Shown piece by piece: positions 43,243 to 52,083 of a DNA stretch of 64,000 bases. The stretch's first letter is position 1. The number at the start of each line of letters is the position of its first letter. The position numbers were made by a program, and so were the translations under genes. The stretch covers positions 1-64,000 of the forward strand of contig NZ_SCMX01000018.1 of the NCBI RefSeq assembly GCF_005503625.1, written 5' to 3'. The notes below the pieces were generated by a model. It saw nothing but the letters and a program-made list of their open reading frames with translations, did not search any database and was not told where the DNA came from. The stretch is from Cupriavidus sp. 2SB (GTDB lineage Bacteria > Pseudomonadota > Gammaproteobacteria > Burkholderiales > Burkholderiaceae).

Positions 43243-44451
43243 CTATGCGCGCTCGAAGACGGCAGCAAGTCCTTGCCCACCGCCGATGCACATGGTTTCG
43301 AGTCCGAACCGTCCTTTGCGGCGGGAGAGCTCGTGCAGCATGGTGGCGAGCATCCGCACACCGGTGGCGCCGATGGGATGTCCTAACGAGATCCCAGAAC
43401 CATTGACATTGAGCTTCTGCTCGATGGCATCGCTATCCGACCACTCCCACCCCTTCAGAACGGCAAGCACCTGGCAGGCGAAGGCCTCGTTCAACTCAAC
43501 CAGATCCATATCGTCCAACGTGAGCCCAAGCCGCGACAGAAGCTTCTTCACCGCGGGAACCGGCCCAATACCCATATGGGAGGGCTCGCATCCTGCCGCT
43601 GCCCATCCGACCAAGGTTCCCATGGGCGTCAATCCAAGCTCCGCCAGTTTGTCCTCGGCAACCACCAGGCATGCGGCCGACGCGTCGTTCTGCTGGCTGG
43701 CATTGCCAGCGGTCACAGTGCCATTCGGCAGTAGTGTCCGCAGCCTTCCCAGACTTTCGACGGTCGCGTCGTTCCGGATACCTTCGTCTCGCGCAAAGAG
43801 CACCGGGTCACTCTTGCGCTGTGCGATCGCGACGGGAATCACTTCGTCGGCGAATCTACCTGCTTCCCAGGCCGCGGCGGCTTTCTGATGGCTGCGCGCC
43901 GCAAACGCGTCCGCCTGCTCGCGCGTGACGCCAAAATCTCGCGCCAGATTCTCCGCCGTTTCGATCATCCCCGAGATCCTGCCAAAGCGCGCTTCGGGCT
44001 GCGAGCGCTCACGCCCACGGTCAAGTCGATCGTGCAAGCGTACGCTGCCCGAGCGCGCGCCCCAACGCATGTCGGTCGAGTAGTACTCAATGTTGCTCAT
44101 ACTCTCAACGCCACCCGCGAGTACAACGTCGGCCGCACCGCTCTGTACCATCATCGCGGCCGTCACGACGGCCTGCAGACCGCCACCACAGCGTCGGTCG
44201 AGCTGCATACCGGGGATCTCCACCGGGAGGCCAGCCTGTAGTGCCGCCCAGCGACCCACACAAGGGACCTCGCTATTTGCATAGGATTGCGCAAAGACGA
44301 CGTCGTCGATGCGCATGGGATCTACCCCGCTGCGCTCAATCACAGCCTTAACGGTCGTTGCCGCCAAGTCTTCAACCGCTACAGATCGCAGCGTTCCACC
44401 AAAGGTCCCAACCGGCGTCCTCACCGGAGAAACTATCGCAGCTCGTCGCAT
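43243..44451 (-). CDS. Thiolase (acetyl-CoA C-acyltransferase)
   Basis: A 402-residue thiolase. The acyl-binding Cys88 lies in MQLDRRCGGGLQAV, His358 in SLGHPIGATGVRM, and the proton-transfer Cys388 in TMCIGGGQGLA. It cleaves 3-oxoacyl-CoA, releasing acetyl- or propionyl-CoA. The RRCGGG context differs slightly from the usual C-A/S-S-G. AAGGAGGCACC before the ATG is the best ribosome-binding site of the operon. It begins nine bases after the CoA-transferase stop codon. Confidence 0.94.
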   Translation of the reverse strand: MRRAAIVSPVRTPVGTFGGTLRSVAVEDLAATTVKAVIERSGVDPMRIDDVVFAQSYANSEVPCVGRWAALQAGLPVEIPGMQLDRRCGGGLQAVVTAAMMVQSGAADVVLAGGVESMSNIEYYSTDMRWGARSGSVRLHDRLDRGRERSQPEARFGRISGMIETAENLARDFGVTREQADAFAARSHQKAAAAWEAGRFADEVIPVAIAQRKSDPVLFARDEGIRNDATVESLGRLRTLLPNGTVTAGNASQQNDASAACLVVAEDKLAELGLTPMGTLVGWAAAGCEPSHMGIGPVPAVKKLLSRLGLTLDDMDLVELNEAFACQVLAVLKGWEWSDSDAIEQKLNVNGSGISLGHPIGATGVRMLATMLHELSRRKGRFGLETMCIGGGQGLAAVFERA

Positions 44452-44460
44452 GGTGCCTCC

Positions 44461-45795
44461 TTACTCTTTTGATGTAATCTGAGATTCACTGTGGGTGGCG
44501 CGCGTGGATGGCGCGACGAACACGGCGCCGCCTTGGCGCAGTACCGCATGGGCTTCACGTTCAAGGGCGTCGCGGTGCTCGGGCGCGGCGATATCGATCA
44601 TGCGCGAGACGCGCCGCGAAAGAGGCTGTCCACGCAGGTCCGCCACACCAAACTCCGTCACCACCAATCCCGCATCGGCACGTGAAGTGCTGACCGGACC
44701 TGACAGGTTGGCCACAATGCGACTCTCCGTCTTCGCTCGCGCAGGCAACGCGATGATCGGTACGCCCCCCTGGCTGCGCGCCGCCCCGCGCAGGAAATCG
44801 GCAGCGCCGCCGACGGCTCCTACGTATAGCCCTCCAGCTACCTCGGCATTGATCTGCCCTGTGAGGTCCACTTCAATGGCGGAGTTGATGGCAGTGAATC
44901 TTCGGAGGCAACTCAGAACTTCCGGGTGGTGGGTATAGTCGGTCTCGCGCAACTGCAACGCAGGATTTCGGTGGGCCCACCGCCGCAGGCGCTCGCTGCC
45001 CATCAAGATGCCGCCGATGCCAATGCCTTCGTCCATGCCCTTACGCGCATTGGTCAGTATCCCTGCCTCGGCCAGTGTCACCACGCCGTCGACCACCGCT
45101 CCACTGTGCAGTCCAAGATCGCGATGTTCCGTCAAGGCGGCGAGCACCGCATCAGGCAAATTGCCGATGCCTACCTGGAGCGTCGCGCCATCTTCAACGC
45201 GTGCCGCAATCAAGCGTGCAATCGTGCGCTCAATCTCGCCTGGTGCACCTTTTCCGACGTCTGGTATGCCATTCTCTGCTTCCACCAGAAGATCGATCTG
45301 ATGCGCCTCGAGATACGGGCCGCCATAGGTCCACGGCACGTCGGCGTTCACTTCGGCAACAATTACGCGGGCGCGCTCCAAGACTGCCGGCATGTACTCG
45401 CGCACTTGGCCCAGGCTGTAGCGGCCGGCGTTGTCGGGAAACGAGACTTGAATCAGTGCGACGTCGGCCGCGAGCGTGCCGGTCCGGATGAGATCCGGAA
45501 GATGGGAATAGTGGCACGGCAAGATGTCCAGCACACCGGCTTCGGCCAGCGCCCGGTGCGACCCGCTGGCGGCGTAGCCAAAGAAATCGAATACGTCAGC
45601 CATCTGAGGCTGCAAGGTGGGGGCATTCCCAATGCCAACGAACACGCGCAAACGTCCGTCCCTGGCAAGTAAGTGACGATGTTGCGCAAATGTGCGAGTA
45701 AGCGTCAGGGGCTCCGCTGTCGCTTGACCCCACCACACTGCATCGCCAGGGCGGATCAAAGCCTCCAGCCGGTCTACCAACGTAATGGCTTCCAT
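44461..45795 (-). CDS. Family I CoA-transferase/acetyl-CoA hydrolase-type protein
   Basis: A 444-residue protein of the acetyl-CoA hydrolase/transferase family, close to 4-hydroxybutyrate CoA-transferase. The catalytic Glu is in FTAINSAIEVDLTGQINAEVAGG; GGAADFLRGAARSQGG follows as in the family. It would activate a carboxylic acid by moving CoA from acetyl-CoA. Together with the divergent AMP-dependent ligase it offers two ways of CoA activation. Starts six bases after the MaoC gene. Confidence 0.9.
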   Translation of the reverse strand: MEAITLVDRLEALIRPGDAVWWGQATAEPLTLTRTFAQHRHLLARDGRLRVFVGIGNAPTLQPQMADVFDFFGYAASGSHRALAEAGVLDILPCHYSHLPDLIRTGTLAADVALIQVSFPDNAGRYSLGQVREYMPAVLERARVIVAEVNADVPWTYGGPYLEAHQIDLLVEAENGIPDVGKGAPGEIERTIARLIAARVEDGATLQVGIGNLPDAVLAALTEHRDLGLHSGAVVDGVVTLAEAGILTNARKGMDEGIGIGGILMGSERLRRWAHRNPALQLRETDYTHHPEVLSCLRRFTAINSAIEVDLTGQINAEVAGGLYVGAVGGAADFLRGAARSQGGVPIIALPARAKTESRIVANLSGPVSTSRADAGLVVTEFGVADLRGQPLSRRVSRMIDIAAPEHRDALEREAHAVLRQGGAVFVAPSTRATHSESQITSKE

Positions 45796-45801
45796 AGCGA
45801 C

Positions 45802-46695
45802 TCAGACGAGCTCCGCCCAGCCATGGCTCAGCACTATCTTGTCCCGCTCCAGCACGCGCGCGCGCAGGCGGAACTCGAGTGGCTCGCTTTCATCCTTCCA
45901 GATTTCGGTAACCAGCGTCTCGCCGGGAAACACGGGCGCTGCGAACCGAACGTCCAGTCCCCGCAAGCGAGATCCGTCGAAATCAGCGCAATGGCGCAGC
46001 AGCGCGGCGGCGACCATCCCGTAAGTCGCTAGTCCATGAAGGATCGGACGTCCGAACCCCGCGGCGGTGGCGACCACCGGGTCCGCATGCAACGGATTGG
46101 GATCGCCCATGAGACGGTAGAGCAGCGCCGCTTCTGGCCGAATGGCCTGGACGTCGACGATGTCCGGCTCCCTGTCCTCCGGAACGGAAGAAAGCGCTGG
46201 CAGTGGCGGGTCACTCGGCTGACCCGCGCCAACCGTGCTAAATCCGCCGTCGCCCCGCAGGAACGAAACCTGCTGCAATGTCGCCAGCAGTTCGCCATCG
46301 ATCGACTCCAACCGGCGCTCGGTGACCATAATCGCGCCCTTTCCTTCTCCCTTGTCCGTCAAATGCGTGACGCGGTTGTGCCCCACCACAGTGGCCTCCG
46401 ACGGCAGCGGTCGGTGCACGCGCATGCGCTGCTCGCCATGCACCAGACGCAGCCAGTCGATGCCAACATCCGGATCTCGCGCCCAAAATCCCGGATAGCC
46501 GAGTACCACCGCCTGCGTCGGGAGGGTGCAAAGACCACGTGAAGTCCCTTCAAAAACGTAGGGCAGGAGCGATACATCCAGCGGATCGTTGCCCAGACCA
46601 AGACTCAGCGCGTACAACATGGTGTCGCGACCGGTGTAATACGAGCGGATGGTCTGCAACTGCCGCTCTTTGATTTTGGAATAGCTAATGGTCAT
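45802..46695 (-). CDS. MaoC/hydratase 2-type enoyl-CoA hydratase
   Basis: A 297-residue double hot-dog protein, as in (R)-specific hydratase 2 (MFE-2 C-terminal part). The C-terminal hot dog has YRLMGDPNPLHADPVVATAAGFGRPILHGLATYG, with the catalytic Asp and His. The N-terminal hot dog has LPTQAVVLGYPGF. It hydrates trans-2-enoyl-CoA to the (R)-3-hydroxy form. CCGGAG before the ATG at 46695 is a good start signal. Its neighbour SDR is of the MFE-2 dehydrogenase type, so the two form a split peroxisome-like multifunctional enzyme. Confidence 0.92.
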   Translation of the reverse strand: MTISYSKIKERQLQTIRSYYTGRDTMLYALSLGLGNDPLDVSLLPYVFEGTSRGLCTLPTQAVVLGYPGFWARDPDVGIDWLRLVHGEQRMRVHRPLPSEATVVGHNRVTHLTDKGEGKGAIMVTERRLESIDGELLATLQQVSFLRGDGGFSTVGAGQPSDPPLPALSSVPEDREPDIVDVQAIRPEAALLYRLMGDPNPLHADPVVATAAGFGRPILHGLATYGMVAAALLRHCADFDGSRLRGLDVRFAAPVFPGETLVTEIWKDESEPLEFRLRARVLERDKIVLSHGWAELV

Positions 46696-46713
46696 ATGCG
46701 TCTCCGGACAGCC

Positions 46714-47628
46714 TTAAACGGGGTCCCAGCTAAACACATCGGCAGAGCGATCCAGCGGGACGAAGGACGCTTTCAACGCCGGCATTCCATGCTCAATGAT
46801 GTCCTCCACAGTCCAACCTTCACCGCGATGAACGGAGCGGAGTGGACGCGGCTGACTCATCAAGAAAAGTTCGTTGTTGCGTACCGTAAAGACCTGCCCG
46901 TTCACGTCGCGGGCGGCATCGGAAAGCAAATACACCGCCAAGGGCGCGATCTTGTTGGGGGTCATTTTCTGGATCTTGGCGACGCGAGCCTGCTGCTCCG
47001 CCGTGTCGGTCGGGATCGAGCCGACCATGCGACTCCAGGCGAACGGCGCGAGACAGTTGGAACGCACATTGAACTTCAGCATATCCAGAGCGATGCTCTT
47101 GGACAACGCAACCAATGCCATCTTCGATGCGCTGTAGTTGGCCTGCCCCAGATTGCCGACGAGTCCGGAGGTCGATGTCATATGCACGATTGCGCCGCGC
47201 TCCTGCTCTTTGAAATGAGTCGCGGCAGCGCGGCTCACGAAATAGCTTCCATACAAGTGTACCTTGATCACGGCGTCCCACTCGTCCACGCTCATCTTGT
47301 GGAAGAAGCGATCTCGCAAAATCCCGGCGTTGTTGACGACGCCATCAATCTGCCCATAAGTGTCCATGGCACGTTCGACAATCCGCCCGGCGCTGGCGGC
47401 GTCCGAAACGCTATCGGTGCTGGCGACAGCCTCGCCACCAGCATCGCGGATCTCCTGCACCACTTTCGCGGCTGGCCCTGCGTCTATTCCTTCGCCGGTT
47501 GTCGACGTACCAATGTCATTGACAACCACACGCGCACCCTGAGCTGCTGCGGCAATGGCAATGTCTCGACCGATGCCACCACCCGCGCCCGTTACGACAA
47601 CGACTTTGTCTTGCATCCACTGCGCCAT
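46714..47628 (-). CDS. SDR dehydrogenase, MFE-2-like (3R)-hydroxyacyl-CoA dehydrogenase
   Basis: A 304-residue short-chain dehydrogenase. TGAGGGIGRDIA binds NAD(P), VNNAGILRD is the structural motif, and the Ser (HMTSTSG) and YSASK catalytic residues are intact. A C-terminal extension of about 50 residues (QPRPLRSVHRGEGWT and onward) matches the dehydrogenase unit of MFE-2/17-beta-HSD4-like proteins. It likely oxidises the (R)-3-hydroxyacyl-CoA made by the MaoC protein. First gene of operon A; start 47628 is followed at once by the Rossmann fold. Confidence 0.92.
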   Translation of the reverse strand: MAQWMQDKVVVVTGAGGGIGRDIAIAAAAQGARVVVNDIGTSTTGEGIDAGPAAKVVQEIRDAGGEAVASTDSVSDAASAGRIVERAMDTYGQIDGVVNNAGILRDRFFHKMSVDEWDAVIKVHLYGSYFVSRAAATHFKEQERGAIVHMTSTSGLVGNLGQANYSASKMALVALSKSIALDMLKFNVRSNCLAPFAWSRMVGSIPTDTAEQQARVAKIQKMTPNKIAPLAVYLLSDAARDVNGQVFTVRNNELFLMSQPRPLRSVHRGEGWTVEDIIEHGMPALKASFVPLDRSADVFSWDPV

Positions 47629-47861
47629 ATCGAGTCCCCATATCTGTTGCCTTAGCCGGGCATCAGAATGGCGCGATTCGCTGCGCTTCGCCATCTGCGA
47701 ATGCTGATGGTGACCTATGGAGTTTTCGAACGCGGTTGCACCTCTTGCCGCGATGAAGCATCGCTCTCGCAATGAATGATTCCGTCGTGGCCTAACCCCA
47801 GCCACCATGGGTGACAGATCACGCACCACGATGTCAGACGCAACCCATTCAGGCGACCAAC
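47629..47861. promoter_or_regulatory. Divergent control region of operon A and its CoA ligase
   Basis: This 233-base region must drive the SDR-first operon (minus) and the CoA ligase (plus). An inverted pair ATTCGC (47676) and GCGAAT (47697) is 15 bases apart and might be a regulator site. No IclR-type TTCCGTACTYTGG motif like those of operon B is present, so the two operons seem to be controlled differently. Confidence 0.4.
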
Positions 47862-49376
47862 ATGAAACCGGCCTCCCCGTTTCTACGACTTGATGACATC
47901 CCACGGCATTGGGCCTGCGTAGCGCCCGATCATCCCGCGATCTACCAGGACGGTCGCGTGGTCACCTATGCGGAACTGTGGGATTGCGTGGTGGCTGCGC
48001 GCGACTTCCTTCACACAAAAGGGGTCTCGACAGAGGATCGCGTCCTGATAGTCGCCGAAAACTCACTGGCATTGATTGCTTTGCTGTTTGGCTCGCAATT
48101 GCTAACGGCATGGCCGGTCATCGCAAACGCCCGCCTTGCCCAATCCGAGATCGCCGAAATCAGGGAACACTGCCAGCCGAGCCTGACGCTGTTCACGCAC
48201 GCCGCATCTCCCGACGCGCTGCGTCATGGTGTGAGTCACCGCGCTGTCGAAGTGACCCCGCCGGGCCTACCAACCTTCATGGTCAGTACTGCAACCGTAG
48301 CCCGCGATCGTTATGCGAGTGAACGGAACCCGGACGTGGCCATGTTGGCTTACACCTCGGGAACAACCGGCAAACCGAAGGGTGTCATGCTGACCCATCA
48401 CGGCCTGCTTCACTTTGCACGGATGACTCAGCAAGCCAGACGAATGACGGCCAAAGACATTGTCTATGGTCTGACACCCATGTCCCACATCTTTGGCATC
48501 GGGACGGTCCTCCTCGCCACATTCCATGCCGGGGCCACGTTGTATCTGACGGCTCGATACCAGGCGGAAGACTTGACGGCAGCCCTGGCGGCTGGCGGCA
48601 TATCCATCCTCCAAGGTATGCCTACCCTGTTCAGTCGCATTCTTTCCCAGCAGCAACGGGTCGGCAAGGCAAAGCTGTGCGCACCTCGCCTGCGCTATCT
48701 CTATACGGGAGGTGGTCCATTGGAACCCTGCCTGAAACGGGCGGTGGAAGCGATGTTCGGCCAAACTTTGCATCATGGCTACGGGACGACCGAATACGCC
48801 GGCTCGGCGATCACCACGCGAATAGACCACCCCCGTGCCGACACGTCGGCAGGTCACATCATAGCCGGGGCGGAAGTGCGCCTTGTCGCTCGGGACGGAT
48901 CGGCACCGCCGCCCGACAAACCCGGGGAATTGTGGGTGCGGGGCCCAGGTGTCATGCGCGGTTACTTCCGCGATCCCGAGCTCACCACCGCAACCGTGAC
49001 GGCCGATGGATGGTTGAAAACCGGTGACCTCGCTCGCATGGGAGCCGACAACGCCTTGCATATCATGGGGCGCGTCGAGGACGTCGTAGTCCGCGCCGGC
49101 GTCCATATCCAGCCTGCAGAGATCGAAGCGGTTCTAAACGCTCATCCAGCAGTTAGGCTATCCGCCGTCGTGGAGGCCATCCCGCAAGAACTGGTAGCGT
49201 TCATCGAGATGCATGACGGTGTGCCCTTCGATCCGGTTTCTCTGCATCACTACGTCCAGGAATCTCTCCCATCGTACAAGCGCCCTTCGCTGTTCATTCG
49301 CTCGATGCTCCTTCCGGTTACCGCAAGCGGCAAGCTCTTGAAGCGTCATTTGCGCGACGCGCTGAGACAGTCATAG
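47862..49376 (+). CDS. AMP-dependent acyl/aryl-CoA ligase
   Basis: A 504-residue ANL-family ligase that activates a carboxylic acid with ATP and CoA. YTSGTTGKPKGVML is the P-loop, YGTTEYAG is the A5 motif, and LKTGDLARMGADNALHIMGRVEDVVVRAG is the A7/A8 region. The A10 lysine is in PVTASGKLLKRHL. The ATG at 47862 is favoured over a GTG at 47811 that adds 17 residues without homology, though both Shine-Dalgarno signals are weak. Substrate is unknown; it is divergent from operon A and probably provides its entry step. Confidence 0.92.
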   Translation: MKPASPFLRLDDIPRHWACVAPDHPAIYQDGRVVTYAELWDCVVAARDFLHTKGVSTEDRVLIVAENSLALIALLFGSQLLTAWPVIANARLAQSEIAEIREHCQPSLTLFTHAASPDALRHGVSHRAVEVTPPGLPTFMVSTATVARDRYASERNPDVAMLAYTSGTTGKPKGVMLTHHGLLHFARMTQQARRMTAKDIVYGLTPMSHIFGIGTVLLATFHAGATLYLTARYQAEDLTAALAAGGISILQGMPTLFSRILSQQQRVGKAKLCAPRLRYLYTGGGPLEPCLKRAVEAMFGQTLHHGYGTTEYAGSAITTRIDHPRADTSAGHIIAGAEVRLVARDGSAPPPDKPGELWVRGPGVMRGYFRDPELTTATVTADGWLKTGDLARMGADNALHIMGRVEDVVVRAGVHIQPAEIEAVLNAHPAVRLSAVVEAIPQELVAFIEMHDGVPFDPVSLHHYVQESLPSYKRPSLFIRSMLLPVTASGKLLKRHLRDALRQS

Positions 49377-49407
49377 CGATGTACGGGTTGTCAACACAGC
49401 AGGACGT

Positions 49408-49427
49408 ACGCACCGGGCTCGGTGCGT
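49408..49427. terminator. Hairpin between the CoA ligase and LysR genes
   Basis: ACGCACCG, loop GGCT, CGGTGCGT is a perfect 8-bp stem between two convergent stop codons. No T run follows. Confidence 0.55.
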
Positions 49428-49450
49428 GACTCAACGATTTTCGTGATCGC

Positions 49451-50353
49451 TCAGTCTTGGCGCCCTTCGCCATCGGCACTCAGGACGTCTACCAGACGGC
49501 GTGCAAAAACTGGCAGTGCGACGCGGTTGGCCACGCATATCTGCAGGCGGCGCTCCGCCCACGCATCATGGAGTGGCACGATACGGATGCCCATTGCCTT
49601 CTCATGACGCATTGCTGTGCTTTTTGGCAGAATCCCAACGCCAACGTTGGCCTCGATCATCCGGCACGCTGCCTCAAAGTTGCTCACCTGCACACGCCAG
49701 CGCAGATCATGATGCATGTCCGTGGCCGCGCGCTTCAAAAACCCATGGATCGCGGCGGCTTCCGACAGTCCCACATGGTCGAAGCCAAGTGTGTCAGCAA
49801 ACATCACGCCATCTCGCGCGGCAAGGGGGTGACTGAGCGCGACGACCAGGACAAGTCGATCCCGTCGATAGGGGATGACCTCAATATCTGCGGCATGGAC
49901 GTCCCCGGCGACGATGCCAATGTCCGCCACGCCCTCCTTCACCGAACGTACGATGTCTCCGCTCAATCGCTCCTGCATGTCGATGGTGATCTCCGGATGA
50001 CTGACCAGGTAACTGCGCAGCACTGCCGGCAGGTACTCGCTCATTGCCGTCGTATTGGCGAACAGCCGTATATGGCCTCTTAGCCCGGAAGAGAATTCCT
50101 GTAGTTCACCACTCAACTGCTCCAGTTCTCGAATGACACGGCGAGCGTAGGCCACCAACGTTTCGCCCGCGCTTGTCATCGTCACACCCTGATTACTCCG
50201 ACTCAGGAGCGTAACGCCAATGTAGTCCTCCAGGTTTCTGATACGGGCACTTGCTGCGGCCAAGGAAATATGTGAGTGCTCGGCGCCTCGGGTAAGGCTG
50301 CGAGCTTCCACAACGTTCGAGAAGAGCTTGAGATCGACCAAGTCGAAGCGCAT
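49451..50353 (-). CDS. LysR-family transcriptional regulator
   Basis: A 300-residue LysR regulator. The N-terminal HTH reads TRGAEHSHISLAAASARIRNLEDYIGVTLLSR. The effector domain starts near residue 93 (GHIRLFANTTAMSEYLPAVLRSYL). GGGAGGTGAATC before the ATG is a strong start signal. It is convergent with the CoA ligase and lies between the two catabolic operons, so either may be its target. The inducer is unknown. Confidence 0.93.
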   Translation of the reverse strand: MRFDLVDLKLFSNVVEARSLTRGAEHSHISLAAASARIRNLEDYIGVTLLSRSNQGVTMTSAGETLVAYARRVIRELEQLSGELQEFSSGLRGHIRLFANTTAMSEYLPAVLRSYLVSHPEITIDMQERLSGDIVRSVKEGVADIGIVAGDVHAADIEVIPYRRDRLVLVVALSHPLAARDGVMFADTLGFDHVGLSEAAAIHGFLKRAATDMHHDLRWRVQVSNFEAACRMIEANVGVGILPKSTAMRHEKAMGIRIVPLHDAWAERRLQICVANRVALPVFARRLVDVLSADGEGRQD

Positions 50354-50460
50354 GATTCACCTCCCACTACTTGGCCGCGCGGAAGCGGCCATCATCGTTG
50401 GAGCCGCCTGCGCCCCAAGTTATGAGGCAGTACAGGCGGCCTCCGCTCACATGAACGTCC

Positions 50461-51645
50461 TCAGGCAAGCGAGGTGTGTCTGACCGCGTCCACGCGAGGA
50501 ACGCCCGCCAGCGTGATCTGGGGGGCTGCGATTGGATCAAAGTCGAACGTGCCCAGATGGGCCCAGGCGGAGTTGTACTGAACCGGCATGCGCGCCGATT
50601 CGGCCCGCCCGAGTTGCAGTGCCGCCCGCATCGGCCAGTAAGGATCCCTCAAGAGCTCCCTTGCCAGCATGACCAAATCTGCCTTGTCCCCCGCCACGAT
50701 CGCGTCTGCCTGCTCGGCATTGTCGATCCACCCCACTGCCGCCACGGCAACTTTTGCGCCGGCACGAATGGCTTCCGCACCAGGGACCTGATAACTCGGT
50801 CCAACAGGGATCTTCGGGCGCGGCACCCCTCCCCCGGAACTCACGTCAATCAGATCCACGCCGTCCTCCTTGAGCCATGCTGCCAGCGTCACGGATTCAT
50901 CCAGGGTCCAGCCACCTTCGCTCCAGTCGGTATATGACAGCCGGAACGCCAGCACATGCTCCGCCGGAATCACCGCACGGATCGCTCGTGCAATGTCGCG
51001 GGTCAGCCGGCAGCGCGCCTCCAGCGAACCACCAAATTCGTCATCACGATGATTGGACGCCGCCGACTGGAACGAATGCAACAGGTAGCCATGCGCCGCG
51101 TGAACCTCGATCCAGGTGTAGCCAGCCTCAACCGCTCGCTGCGCCGCAGTGACAAACGCATCGCGGGTCGCTGCGATCGCACTCGCATCCAGAGCTTGAG
51201 GCACAGTGAATCCCGCGTCGAACGGAACCGGACTCGCTCCCTCAGGGATCCATCCGCCTTCGGCTTCTGCAAGGGGACGACCTTGCGTCTGTCCCGGATC
51301 GGATTCCCACGGTGGCACGCGTGACGCCTTCCGCCCGGCATGGGCAAGCTGAATGCCGGGCACTGCGCCCTGGGACACAATGAACGACACCAGTTCGCGA
51401 TGCCCTTCGACGTGGGCATCGCTCCAAATGCCAAGGTCGGATGGCGTGATGCGGCCCTCCGGAACCACCGCGGTGGCCTCAGTCATCACCAGCCCTGCGC
51501 CCCCGACCGCGCGCGAGCCGAGATGGACCAGATGCCACGGATTCACGAATCCGTCGACAGCGCTGTACTGGCACATTGGCGACACGCCAATTCGGTTGCG
51601 CAGTGTGACGCCGCGAACCACAAAGGCATCAAATATGCTTGCCAT
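50461..51645 (-). CDS. Old Yellow Enzyme-family NADH:flavin oxidoreductase (YqjM-like)
   Basis: A 394-residue FMN-dependent ene-reductase. LRNRIGVSPMCQYSA carries the YqjM-type redox Cys, GIQLAHAGRKAS and WIEVHAAHGYLLHSFQSAASN hold the His residues, and EFGGSLEARCRL and FRLSYTDW complete the site. It reduces activated C=C bonds, for example of 2-enoyl or dienoyl compounds. Start 51645 lies one base after the TGA of the cupin gene, with AAGGA inside that gene, so the two are coupled. Last gene of operon B. Confidence 0.93.
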   Translation of the reverse strand: MASIFDAFVVRGVTLRNRIGVSPMCQYSAVDGFVNPWHLVHLGSRAVGGAGLVMTEATAVVPEGRITPSDLGIWSDAHVEGHRELVSFIVSQGAVPGIQLAHAGRKASRVPPWESDPGQTQGRPLAEAEGGWIPEGASPVPFDAGFTVPQALDASAIAATRDAFVTAAQRAVEAGYTWIEVHAAHGYLLHSFQSAASNHRDDEFGGSLEARCRLTRDIARAIRAVIPAEHVLAFRLSYTDWSEGGWTLDESVTLAAWLKEDGVDLIDVSSGGGVPRPKIPVGPSYQVPGAEAIRAGAKVAVAAVGWIDNAEQADAIVAGDKADLVMLARELLRDPYWPMRAALQLGRAESARMPVQYNSAWAHLGTFDFDPIAAPQITLAGVPRVDAVRHTSLA

Positions 51646-51646
51646 A

Positions 51647-52081
51647 TCAATTTCCTTGTTCATGGCTTGACCGCGACTCGGCCAAGAAATATTGCACCTC
51701 GAACAGAACACATCCGCCACGGGAGACGAAAGGTCCATGCGGCGTACCGGGAGGCCTCAACGAGTAACGCAAAGGTGTGTGGCGATCATGCGATGCGCCG
51801 ATTTCCTGCCGGGCATCCTTGTTCGACAGGTCTCCGGATATCACTAGAACCTCCTCCCAATATGGATGAACCAAGCTGGCACTCGTTTCCACGCCGGCAG
51901 CGAAGCGCACGAGGCGCGTGCGGGCTCCGCGACGATTTACCTCGTCAAGATCGTCCCGAAGCAGAACTGTCTCCAGGCCCGGAAAGCCCGCCAACGGTCG
52001 CCATTGAGTGGCATCGCCCAACTCGATCATCTCGATCGCGGTACAGTAGTTTTTGTCTTTCATGCGAACGTATGTATTCAT
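51647..52081 (-). CDS. ChrR-like cupin protein
   Basis: A 144-residue single cupin similar to the ChrR cupin type. WRPLAGFPGLETVLLRDDL and RLVRFAAGVETSASLVHPYWEEVLVISGDL show the cupin body; PPGTPHGPFVSRGGCVLFE gives the distal His. A metal is likely, but the first motif has a single His, so binding may be weak. It lies between the CaiB gene (2-base gap) and the OYE gene (1-base gap). The role is unknown; cupins in such operons may be lactonase- or isomerase-like. Confidence 0.82.
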   Translation of the reverse strand: MNTYVRMKDKNYCTAIEMIELGDATQWRPLAGFPGLETVLLRDDLDEVNRRGARTRLVRFAAGVETSASLVHPYWEEVLVISGDLSNKDARQEIGASHDRHTPLRYSLRPPGTPHGPFVSRGGCVLFEVQYFLAESRSSHEQGN

Positions 52082-52083
52082 GG

